Origin: Cyanobacteria bacterium Co-bin13
GTDB lineage: Bacteria; Cyanobacteriota; Cyanobacteriia; Phormidesmidales; Phormidesmidaceae
Assembly: GCA_014534385.1 (NCBI GenBank)
Contig: JACVRP010000190.1
Location: forward strand, 1 to 7,228
Length of the DNA stretch: 7,228 bases
Reading direction: 5' to 3'
Shown here: positions 1 through 4,968 of the stretch, piece by piece
Position numbering within the stretch: the stretch's first letter is position 1
How the letters are laid out: each line of letters starts with the position of its first letter
Position numbers and translations under genes: made by a program
The notes under the pieces: generated by a model
Database searches by the model: none
Told to the model about the DNA's origin: nothing
What the model saw: only the letters and a program-made list of their open reading frames with translations

Positions 1-255
1 CACCCCGTGGGAGGCACTGGCCCCCATGGCTAGCTCTGCCTGCCCCGGCACTCCCAGCTTTCGTACCAGGCAAACATCCAGCGGCAGGTGGAGAACCTTA
101 GCAATTTCTGCCCCCACGGGGACGCCACCTCGCGGCAGCGCTAGCACCCAGGTTTGGGGCTGATTTTTATAGCTAAGAAGGGCCTGAGCGAGCCGTTGAC
201 CAGCCTCTACCCGGTCCTTAAAAACGGCCGATGGGGAATGCGGTATTTTGCTCAT
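1..255 (-). CDS. Phosphoribosyltransferase, COG1926 type (partial, N-terminal 85 codons)
   Basis: The reading frame opens with ATG at 255 and stays open to the left edge, so the gene continues outside the window. It begins MSKIPHSPSAVFKDRVEAG and contains the glycine-rich LPRGGVPVG at residues 40-48, followed by LDVCLVRKLGVPGQ at about 59-71 and ELAMGA at 74-79. This order matches the start of predicted phosphoribosyltransferases of the PRTase fold (usually a little over 200 residues), which bind PRPP or a related ribose phosphate. The LPRGG segment corresponds to the early substrate/pyrophosphate loop; the PRPP-binding loop itself would lie beyond the edge. The true substrate of this family is generally unknown, and some members are fused to or lie near hydrolases. 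The start is 20 bp behind the stop of the small secreted protein gene, so the two may be co-transcribed. No good Shine-Dalgarno is visible. Confidence 0.85.
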   Translation of the reverse strand, partial: MSKIPHSPSAVFKDRVEAGQRLAQALLSYKNQPQTWVLALPRGGVPVGAEIAKVLHLPLDVCLVRKLGVPGQAELAMGASASHGV

Positions 256-275
256 ACCACAGTCTTAACAGGCTA

Positions 276-620
276 TTAGAAGTTTGAGCCAAACCCAATG
301 GAGGGATCTCCCAACGTGGTGAAGACAGTCAGGCCCATTGGCAGAGCGATGTCTCCATTCTCATTTAGGAGATCTTCAAGAAAGGGCAGCTGAACTACAT
401 CGGTGACGCTCACGACGCCAGTCTCTGCTGGGGTCATTGACTGATTGACCTGGTCTGCTACCGTACTGAGATTGTTGGCATCGTACTCGCCTGAAACAGC
501 CCTGAGTTCCAGAGGCAGCAGGTCATTTGCCCCTTCGGTTGCAGTGTTAGCCTGAGCCACAGCTGGGCTGAGCAAAATAGCTGGAACTACAACCGCCAGC
601 CAGCAGAAATCGCTTTGCAT
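276..620 (-). CDS. Small acidic protein with signal peptide, function unknown
   Basis: This 114-residue protein is not one I recognise. The N-terminus (MQSDFCWLAVVVPAILL) is followed by SPAVAQA, which looks like a Sec signal peptide with AxA cleavage after residue 24. Its n-region is unusual in having no Lys or Arg. The mature part of about 90 residues is very acidic: there is one Arg (R40), no Lys and about a dozen Asp/Glu. It ends in a Gly/Phe-rich tail (DPSIGFGSNF) that could be a short conserved motif. A periplasmic, thylakoid-lumen or secreted location is inferred. Only one in-frame ATG is available; the Shine-Dalgarno is poor, with only an AGG about 11 nt upstream. The stop lies 20 bp before the phosphoribosyltransferase gene, so it may be the first gene of a two-gene unit. 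The encoded-protein call rests on the signal peptide and codon-level plausibility, not on homology. Confidence 0.6.
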   Translation of the reverse strand: MQSDFCWLAVVVPAILLSPAVAQANTATEGANDLLPLELRAVSGEYDANNLSTVADQVNQSMTPAETGVVSVTDVVQLPFLEDLLNENGDIALPMGLTVFTTLGDPSIGFGSNF

Positions 621-676
621 GAGAGAGTACCTGTGTGTAGGAGAAGTCGAGCCAAATGCTGGGAACTTAAGCTGTT

Positions 677-690
677 GCCCAAGCTTGGGC
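677..690. repeat. 14-bp perfect palindrome in the leader of the small secreted protein gene
   Basis: GCCCAAGCTTGGGC is identical on both strands. It lies 57 bp upstream of the ATG at 620 and downstream of the candidate -10 box, so it would be transcribed. It could be an operator for a dimeric regulator or a short hairpin in the leader RNA; the sequence alone does not decide. Confidence 0.45.
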
Positions 691-718
691 GTTGCCTAAA
701 CCTGGGTGATTTTTACCG

Positions 719-725
719 ATTTATA
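719..725 (-). promoter_or_regulatory. Candidate -10 box for the small secreted protein gene
   Basis: On the minus strand this reads TATAAAT, close to the bacterial -10 consensus, about 100 bp upstream of the ATG at 620. At 17-bp spacing the -35 position reads CTTAGA, a poor match (3 of 6), so the promoter would have to be activator-dependent or have a weak -35. The predicted leader would include the 14-bp palindrome at 677-690. Confidence 0.3.
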
Positions 726-964
726 GCCTGAATCAGTGAATTTCTAAGAAAGCTTAGTATTGCTTCACCAATAACAAACCGGATTCAACAGTCGCTTGGC
801 TTTAACTTAACAATGGGCTGTCCCAAAGAAATCTTTCAGATGACAGGTTAGGTGGGAGAAAGTTGTTGGGGCTGCCGTCTGTCTTTTGAGGTAGAAAATT
901 ACCACAGCAGCACCCTTAAGATCAGTCGGACGATTCAGAAACTCCAGCTCAGGCAGATACTCCC

Positions 965-1501
965 CTAGCTCAGAGGCAAGCTCTGGTGGCAGATCCAGTG
1001 GTCATCTTGACTTCTCTGGTAGTAGCGGAGTTCCCAGGTGGTGGCAGCAGCGGGGTCGACCAGATCGGCGGCCATTTGAGACAGACCTTTGGCCTGATCG
1101 GGTGGGAATTCGTAGGCTAAGCTCAGGTGCAGCCAGTCCTTAAGCCGCAGTCCGCCCTTGCGGGTTGGAGAGTGCGTGGTGGAGGCAAAATTGATCATTA
1201 ATTGCTTGAGCCAGGGCGATGCCAGCTCTAGTCCGTGCCAGTCGGGCCGAAAAACAAGCCCCTTTACTGCGATCGCAGGCGTGGGTTGCGATCGCAAGGC
1301 TCGCTTATAGGCCCGCGCCAGTGCTTGAGTGTAGAGCGGCACCGACCCTGGGGTGTCTTCAAAAAAGCCCACCAGAGTGCAGTGAGGCATGTAGGCATGA
1401 GCTGCATTGGGACCGAAGACCTGGCGGCTCTCCTCAAAGAAGCGCTGCACCTGGTTTGCCAGCTCCCCTGTAGGGCAGGCATACACAATGAACTTGGGCA
1501 T
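965..1501 (-). CDS. 2H phosphoesterase / 2'-5' RNA ligase-like protein
   Basis: The 178-residue product carries the two H-x-(T/S)-x motifs that define the 2H phosphoesterase superfamily: HCTL at residues 40-43 (in YMPHCTLVGFFED) and HLSL at 125-128 (in WLHLSLAYEF). In this superfamily the two histidines act on 2',5' or 2',3'-cyclic phosphodiester bonds of RNA or nucleotides. The length is typical for a single-domain member, and there is no signal peptide, so it should be cytosolic. By eye, the flanks of both motifs (HxTLxxFFED and LHxSLAYxF) recall the 2H domain of eukaryotic UBASH3/Sts proteins more than classical bacterial ThpR; that is an impression, not a measured similarity. The exact substrate is unknown. 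The ATG at 1501 has no clear Shine-Dalgarno. The gene is divergent from the carotenoid oxygenase gene, 278 bp apart. Confidence 0.85.
   Translation of the reverse strand: MPKFIVYACPTGELANQVQRFFEESRQVFGPNAAHAYMPHCTLVGFFEDTPGSVPLYTQALARAYKRALRSQPTPAIAVKGLVFRPDWHGLELASPWLKQLMINFASTTHSPTRKGGLRLKDWLHLSLAYEFPPDQAKGLSQMAADLVDPAAATTWELRYYQRSQDDHWICHQSLPLS
1269..1295. repeat. Pair of HIP1 octamers (GCGATCGC)
   Basis: Two GCGATCGC sites start at 1269 and 1288 inside the 2H phosphoesterase gene. Five more start at 1837, 2959, 3793, 4872 and 6070. HIP1 is dispersed at high density in most cyanobacterial genomes and is mainly useful here as a taxonomic marker. The site at 4872 is intergenic; the rest lie in coding sequence. 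Confidence 0.9.
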
Positions 1502-1604
1502 GGGCTGAGGGCCAACGGCTGCTTCTTTCGACAGCAGGATACTGCAGTTAGACGACCTTACGGTTAAAGGGGGTTTATTGCGGGATTAAGGTTTTGGGAG
1601 ATGG

Positions 1605-1654
1605 GGGAGGCGGGGAAAGGGGGTGCGGGAGAGATGGGACGCGGGGAAAGGGGG
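1605..1654 (+). repeat. G-rich direct repeat, period 31 bp
   Basis: Two 19-bp copies (1605-1623 and 1636-1654) share GGGA, one variable base, then GCGGGGAAAGGGGG, with a single mismatch. They lie in a longer G-rich tract (about 1569-1670) with many runs of three to five G on the plus strand, enough to form a G-quadruplex on that strand. G-rich intergenic tracts of this look are frequent in filamentous cyanobacteria. This one occupies the divergent control region between the 2H phosphoesterase and carotenoid oxygenase genes. Confidence 0.7.
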
Positions 1655-1709
1655 AATTGATGGGGTGGGTATTGCCTTCGAAGCAGAGTCGGGGCAGGTG
1701 TTTTAGAGT

Positions 1710-1775
1710 GTAGGTAGGTGCAGTTTTGCGGTGCTGGGACTGGGCCGGATGTAGGTGGGCTTGTATTGAGTAGGT
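1710..1775 (+). repeat. Four GTAGGT hexamers upstream of the carotenoid oxygenase
   Basis: GTAGGT occurs at 1710, 1714 (overlapping the first), 1751 and 1770, all within 70 bp of the ATG at 1780. The last copy is the only Shine-Dalgarno-like sequence (TAGG, 5 nt before the ATG). The others could be binding sites or chance in G-rich DNA. Confidence 0.3.
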
Positions 1776-1779
1776 TTTT

Positions 1780-3225
1780 ATGATTTTGAAGTCACCGCCG
1801 GGGCGAGGGCCTGCGGTTAAAAGGGCTTGGGCGGGTGCGATCGCATCGCCAGCGGTTGAATTTGCGCCGACGTCGCTAGCGGTGTTGGCGGGCCAGATGC
1901 CTTCCGGACTGCGGGGGACGCTCTACCGCAATGGGCCAGCCCGACTGGAGCGCGGCGGAGATCGGGTGGGTCACTGGTTTGATGGGGATGGGGCGGTGCT
2001 GGCCGTGCAGTTTGCCGGTGAGACGGCAACAGGCACCTACCGCTACGTTCGCTCAGCTGGGTATGAGGTAGAGGCGGAGGCGGACTGTCTACTCTACCGG
2101 GGGTACGGCACACTGCCTACCCAAGGCTTTTTGAAGCGGCTCAAATCTCAGCTAAAAAATCCGGCCAATACGTCGGTGCTGGCCCTGCCAGACCGGCTGC
2201 TGGCCCTGTGGGAGGGCGGCCTGCCCCACGCCCTAGACCCCGATACTCTGGCTACGCTAGGGCCAGACTCGTTGGAGAGCCTCAGCGGCAGCGAACCCTA
2301 TTCGGCTCATCCCAAGCGCCATCCTCGCACCGGAGACATTTTTAACTTTGGGCTAGTGGCGGGGGCCAACGCCACCCTCAACGTGTACCGCAGCGGAGCC
2401 GATGGCCGCATTCAGACCAAGCACAGCCTCGACCTCAACGGCATTCCGCTGATTCATGATTTTGTGCTGGCCGATCGCTATCTGGTCTTTTGCGTACCGC
2501 CAGTGCGCCTAAACGCCCTGCCAGCGGTGCTAGCTCTGCAGAGCTTCAGCGATTCGCTGATGTGGCAGCCCAAACGCGGCACTCAAATTATGGTGGTTGA
2601 GGCCGACAGTGGTGAAGTGGTCGCCTGGAATCAGGTAGACCCCTGGTTTCAGTGGCACTTTGGCAACGGCTACCTGAACCAGGACGGCGACATTGTGCTG
2701 GATGTGGTGGCCTATCCCAACTTTGCCACCAACCAAAATCTCAAGGAGATCGCCACCGGGCACATCAAAACCTCTGCCCCCAGCCAGCTTTGGCGGCTGC
2801 GAATCGCACCCCAGACAGCTGAAATCCTGGAGCGTCAGCTGCTGCTTGACCGCCACTGCGAGTTTCCAATAATCCCTGCTGGGGCCGATCCGGAGACAGC
2901 TCCCCTCTTTCTCTCGCTGCATCGCTCAGAGGATGAGGGCCAGGGCGAGCTGTTTGGTGCGATCGCACGCCTCGACCCAGCCACCGGCACCCTGACCGTT
3001 GCCGATGCGGGCACTCACCGTTACCCGGCCGAACCCATCTACGCAGCCGATGCCGACGACCCCCAGCGAGGCTGGATTCTCACGGTGGTCTACGACGGCA
3101 ACACCCACAGCAGCGAGGTCTGGATTTACGACAGCGCCAGGTTAGATCAGCCCCCCGTTTGTCGGCTGGGCTTGCCTGAGGTAATTCCCCCCAGTTTCCA
3201 CGGTACCTGGCAGCCTCGCAATTAA
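1780..3225 (+). CDS. Carotenoid cleavage oxygenase (apocarotenoid oxygenase type)
   Basis: The 481-residue product belongs to the RPE65/carotenoid oxygenase family, which uses non-heme Fe(II) and O2 to cleave a double bond in carotenoids or apocarotenoids. Early family signatures are LRGTLYRNGPA (44-54) and HWFDGDGAVLAV (65-76). All four iron-ligand histidines of the seven-bladed propeller are seen: H177 (SAHP), H226 (LIHDF), H293 (QWHFGNG) and H474 (PPSFHGTW). Candidate second-shell glutamates are E145, E361 and E418. Length and ligand spacing closely match Synechocystis apocarotenoid-15,15'-oxygenase (about 490 residues), so cleavage of apocarotenals to retinal is the likeliest activity, though other family members differ in substrate and bond. 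There is no signal peptide. The chosen ATG leaves a normal N-terminus for the family. The stop overlaps the stop of the converging DUF1350 gene, and no terminator is seen between them. Confidence 0.92.
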   Translation: MILKSPPGRGPAVKRAWAGAIASPAVEFAPTSLAVLAGQMPSGLRGTLYRNGPARLERGGDRVGHWFDGDGAVLAVQFAGETATGTYRYVRSAGYEVEAEADCLLYRGYGTLPTQGFLKRLKSQLKNPANTSVLALPDRLLALWEGGLPHALDPDTLATLGPDSLESLSGSEPYSAHPKRHPRTGDIFNFGLVAGANATLNVYRSGADGRIQTKHSLDLNGIPLIHDFVLADRYLVFCVPPVRLNALPAVLALQSFSDSLMWQPKRGTQIMVVEADSGEVVAWNQVDPWFQWHFGNGYLNQDGDIVLDVVAYPNFATNQNLKEIATGHIKTSAPSQLWRLRIAPQTAEILERQLLLDRHCEFPIIPAGADPETAPLFLSLHRSEDEGQGELFGAIARLDPATGTLTVADAGTHRYPAEPIYAADADDPQRGWILTVVYDGNTHSSEVWIYDSARLDQPPVCRLGLPEVIPPSFHGTWQPRN

Positions 3226-3989
3226 GGCAGCGGATCGAGCCAGGTCAGCACCACCTGCTTCAGCCGATTCAGGTCACGGTAAAACTCCTGCTTCATAAAT
3301 TGACCCACCGCATCGAGCGGGCTGAAGGAGCTGCCTGGCTCCCAGCTAATGTCTTGGGCAATGGGGGTAGTGTGGCTACCCGGCAAAATCTGTATCGTGG
3401 TCAGATCGGGGAAGCGCCGCACCAGCACTTCCGACAGCGGTCGGGTCTGGTCAATGTCGTCGTTGCGAAACTTGACCAGCAGGTTGCGCTGAATCATGTA
3501 TTGCTCGGCCACCAGCGCCAGGGTTTCCTCCGGCGAGGGGGTAAATTCGACGTTAAAGGCCGGGCTGAACTGAATAAACTGCTCTAAAAAAGGAATCGAC
3601 CGCTTGGCTGGGTAGTTGTTGAAGCTCATTAGCATGTTGCCCGCTCGCTCGACCTGCCACAGGCTGTTGATCAGCAGGTGGATTTTGCAGCCCATGCTGT
3701 GCCCCAGCCCATATACCGGCAAATATCGCCGTCCCAAGACCCGGCCCTGCAGGTAATACAGCCCCTGATCAAAGGTGAGCAGCACCTCTTTTGCGATCGC
3801 CTCGTGGTCAAAGGTATTGACAAAGGGCGTTGCAATGATCACATAACCGGCCCGCCCCAGGTTCTCTAGCAGCCAGCGGTAGGTGAAGTTGGGGGCAGCC
3901 GCCACAAAGGCTCCTCCCAAAAAATGAATAATTCCCCTGGGATTGCGCGGCACCCAGATCCAGTTACCCGATACCTCCTGCCAGTCCAT
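3222..3989 (-). CDS. DUF1350 family protein, alpha/beta-hydrolase-like
   Basis: The 255-residue product matches my recollection of DUF1350, a family of cyanobacteria and plant plastids without a settled function. Typical parts are WIWVPRNPRGIIHFLGGAFVAAAPNFTYRWLL written as two pieces: WIWVPRNPRG (10-19) and IIHFLGGAFVAAAP (20-33). Next comes GYVIIATPFVNTFDH (48-62), then GHSMG at 96-100. The last fits the G-x-S-x-G nucleophile elbow, with S98 as the candidate nucleophile. H206 (in GSHTTP) is a plausible catalytic histidine, and D177/D178 or D180 could supply the acid. Hydrolase activity is therefore inferred, not established. There is no signal peptide. The ATG at 3989 is supported by a Shine-Dalgarno AGGGAG at 3999-3994, 4 nt away. 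The 3' end overlaps the carotenoid oxygenase stop by the shared ttaa. Confidence 0.88.
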   Translation of the reverse strand: MDWQEVSGNWIWVPRNPRGIIHFLGGAFVAAAPNFTYRWLLENLGRAGYVIIATPFVNTFDHEAIAKEVLLTFDQGLYYLQGRVLGRRYLPVYGLGHSMGCKIHLLINSLWQVERAGNMLMSFNNYPAKRSIPFLEQFIQFSPAFNVEFTPSPEETLALVAEQYMIQRNLLVKFRNDDIDQTRPLSEVLVRRFPDLTTIQILPGSHTTPIAQDISWEPGSSFSPLDAVGQFMKQEFYRDLNRLKQVVLTWLDPLP

Positions 3990-4052
3990 ACCGCTCCCTG
4001 ATGAGATCCTTTCTTATCCTAATCGTTCCGCCGAAAGGCTTCAGCGGAGCCA

Positions 4053-4068
4053 GCGGTAGCCCTACCGC
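4053..4068. repeat. 16-bp inverted repeat between the DUF1350 gene and tRNA-Val
   Basis: GCGGTAG and CTACCGC are perfectly complementary around a 2-bp centre (CC). Immediately to the left, GGCTTC (4037-4042) and GGAGCC (4046-4051) form a second, weaker inverted repeat. Transcription runs outward to both sides of this 152-bp gap, so these are not obvious terminators. They could be operators or structure in the DUF1350 leader. Confidence 0.45.
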
Positions 4069-4099
4069 CCAGCTCTCTCAGCAAATTTTTAATAGTGCG

Positions 4100-4128
4100 T
4101 TGACAGGGTTACATGCCATGCGTTAACT
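4100..4128 (+). promoter_or_regulatory. Candidate promoter of tRNA-Val
   Basis: A perfect -35 hexamer TTGACA (4100-4105) is followed after 17 bp by TTAACT (4123-4128), a weak -10 (3 of 6). This would start transcription near 4135, a few bases before the tRNA. Position and spacing fit a stable-RNA promoter; the weak -10 lowers confidence. Confidence 0.55.
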
Positions 4129-4141
4129 TAGTTTTCTGCAA

Positions 4142-4215
4142 GGACATATAGCTCAGTTGGTTAGAGCACCACGTTGACATCGTGGGGGTCACTGGTTCGA
4201 GTCCAGTTATGTCCA
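4142..4215 (+). tRNA. tRNA-Val (anticodon GAC)
   Basis: The 74-nt sequence folds into a full cloverleaf. The acceptor stem pairs GGACATA (4142-4148) with TATGTCC (4208-4214), with discriminator A at 4215. The D arm is GCTC...GAGC. The anticodon stem pairs CCACG with CGTGG around the loop TTGACAT, giving anticodon GAC, which reads GUC/GUU valine codons. The T arm is ACTGG-TTCGAGT-CCAGT. CCA is not encoded (TAC follows), as is usual in cyanobacteria. All stems are intact, so it should be functional. Confidence 0.97.
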
Positions 4216-4240
4216 TACAGTATTTTCCAGGCTTCCAGCG

Positions 4241-4259
4241 GTTTTGGGTGCGCCAAAAC
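4241..4259. repeat. 7-bp hairpin 25 bp behind tRNA-Val
   Basis: GTTTTGG (4241-4247) and CCAAAAC (4253-4259) are perfectly complementary around the loop GTGCG. It lies where a tRNA terminator could be, but no U-run follows on the plus strand. The loop region also contains a GGTGCG copy related to the downstream iterons. Confidence 0.5.
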
Positions 4260-4290
4260 TAGGTTGGGGGCTTTCCGAAATTAAACGAAT

Positions 4291-4350
4291 CTAATAGGGT
4301 TTTAGGGGTGCGTTGGGTGCGTAACAGGTGCGTAAACGAACCCTTATTAG
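4291..4350. repeat. Three GGTGCGT iterons inside an imperfect inverted repeat
   Basis: GGTGCGT occurs at 4307, 4316 and 4327, spaced 9 and 11 bp. The last two read GGTGCGTAA. The cluster is flanked by CTAATAGGGTT (4291-4301) and AACCCTTATTAG (4339-4350), which are complementary apart from one extra base. A fourth core, GGTGCG, is at 4247. Short same-direction repeats within an inverted repeat next to a tRNA 3' end resemble binding sites of a DNA-binding protein, such as recombinase arm sites. No integrase gene is visible here. Confidence 0.5.
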
Positions 4351-4359
4351 GGCCTTCCA

Positions 4360-4379
4360 TTAGGCTTTTTGTTGCCTAA
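4360..4379. repeat. 6-bp stem with 8-nt loop
   Basis: TTAGGC (4360-4365) and GCCTAA (4374-4379) can pair around TTTTTGTT. It is the third of four inverted repeats in the tRNA-Val to 4461 interval. Function unknown; it is short enough to arise by chance. Confidence 0.35.
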
Positions 4380-4395
4380 AGCTGCTCCTAAACTC

Positions 4396-4434
4396 CAGCG
4401 TACCCCTTGACCTATTGAGTCAAGGAGTACGCTG
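4396..4434 (-). terminator. 16-bp stem-loop behind the 76-codon gene, candidate transcription end
   Basis: The arms 4396-4411 and 4419-4434 are complementary at 15 of 16 positions around a 7-nt loop. The single exception is a C/A mismatch in plus-strand RNA but a U-G wobble in minus-strand RNA, so the minus-strand transcript forms an unbroken stem. It lies 26 nt past the stop of the minus-strand gene at 4461, as expected of a terminator or RNA-stabilising 3' structure. A proper U-tract is missing, so it is not a classical intrinsic terminator. Confidence 0.45.
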
Positions 4435-4460
4435 TTCGGGTGGAGAAGACGGAGCTAAAG

Positions 4461-4691
4461 CTAAGCTGCAAGTACCGCTGCTGCGATCTCCGCGATTGTT
4501 TGAGATACCGATGCTAGTTCGGTTGTGACTGCCCTCCGTGCCAGCCCCTCAGCCTCAGCGATAGTCACAACGGGTTCGGATTGCCAGTGGCAATTAGGGC
4601 CGTCTACTGAAGCAACGAATTGACCCGAACTATTCTCCCAAATCGAGAAGGAAAGGCCGCCGACACTTTGAGATTTAAAGATGAGAAGCAT
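4461..4691 (-). CDS. Hypothetical 76-residue protein
   Basis: I do not recognise this protein. It begins MLLIFKSQSVGG, followed by an apparent beta-rich stretch (LSFSIWENSSGQFVASVDG, residues 13-31) with alternating hydrophobic and polar residues. After it come a CHW segment (34-36) and a long predicted helix from about residue 43 to the end (AEAEGLARRAV, then SQTIAEIAAAVLAA). A beta-beta-alpha small domain is a fair guess. There is no signal peptide and no membrane segment beyond a possible amphipathic C-terminal helix. The ATG at 4691 lacks a good Shine-Dalgarno. A stem-loop stands 26 nt beyond the stop, which favours a real transcript. The gene is divergent from the RTX-like gene, 277 bp apart, and lies in the structured zone behind tRNA-Val. 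It may be a lineage-specific or transferred gene. Confidence 0.5.
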   Translation of the reverse strand: MLLIFKSQSVGGLSFSIWENSSGQFVASVDGPNCHWQSEPVVTIAEAEGLARRAVTTELASVSQTIAEIAAAVLAA

Positions 4692-4929
4692 GTCTACGTT
4701 CTGTGGCTGTGTTGAGTAGCTTGCGTGATGCCTAACTAATCCTGCCCAACAAAAGCAACTTGAACCGAACGATCTAATCGCTTGAGGTTAAGGCTTGTGA
4801 GGCTTTCTATATCTTCTAGTAGATTCTGATTATTGTGGCAACAGTTAATCACGGAAGTAACATTTTGTGTTGCGATCGCAATGACCGCATCAATTCCCAA
4901 TCCCCAGCGTTATTACTAAAGCACAGGGT

Positions 4930-4943
4930 GTAAGTAGTCTTAC
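4930..4943. repeat. Short inverted repeat upstream of the RTX-like gene
   Basis: GTAAG (4930-4934) and CTTAC (4939-4943) are complementary around TAGT, 25 bp before the ATG at 4969. It could be an operator or a leader hairpin; at 5 bp per arm it may also be chance. Confidence 0.3.
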
Positions 4944-4955
4944 TCATTCTTCAAC

Positions 4956-4961
4956 AGGGGG
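4956..4961 (+). promoter_or_regulatory. Ribosome binding site of the RTX-like gene
   Basis: AGGGGG ends 7 nt before the ATG at 4969, a good purine-rich match at normal spacing. It is among the clearest ribosome binding sites in the window and supports this start over any downstream one. Confidence 0.6.
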
Positions 4962-4968
4962 CCTGATC

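Larger units (their letters stand above)
621..964. other. Intergenic region of 344 bp, no confident gene
   Basis: This gap lies between two minus-strand genes. It holds the palindrome at 677-690, the -10-like box at 719-725 and a small inverted repeat at 744-757 (CTAAG, 4-nt loop, CTTAG). Its right half lies within an open minus-strand frame of 64 codons (1001 down to 810, stop TAA at 809-807) that has no usual start codon. I see no RNA gene and no U-rich intrinsic terminator. Confidence 0.6.

Noticed and set aside
1219..1567. Plus-strand open frames of 84 and 110 codons opposite the 2H phosphoesterase
   Set aside because: They are shadows of a gene with both catalytic motifs on the minus strand. 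The translations are Arg/Pro/Cys-rich without domain character.
2530..2922. 130-codon minus-strand open frame inside the carotenoid oxygenase
   Set aside because: The opposite strand encodes a complete, motif-verified oxygenase. The translation here shows no family signature.
4209..4262. 17-codon open frame starting inside the 3' end of tRNA-Val
   Set aside because: Integrase genes sometimes begin near tRNA ends, so I checked the continuing frames for a decayed integrase. All frames break quickly and none shows recombinase motifs.
4247..4332. GGTGCG repeats as a possible CRISPR array
   Set aside because: The repeats are 6-9 bp with spacings of 9, 11 and 60 bp, far from CRISPR repeat and spacer sizes, and no cas gene is present.
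4436..4460. Sequence GGTGGAGAAGACGG resembling the start of a minus-strand tRNA 3' end
   Set aside because: The expected T-arm signature (GATTCGAAC-like) and matching stems do not follow, so there is no tRNA or clear tRNA fragment.
4870..4914. TTGCGA and TATTAC as a promoter of the RTX-like gene
   Set aside because: The spacing is far from 16-18 bp and the first element is part of a HIP1 site, so I do not call a promoter.
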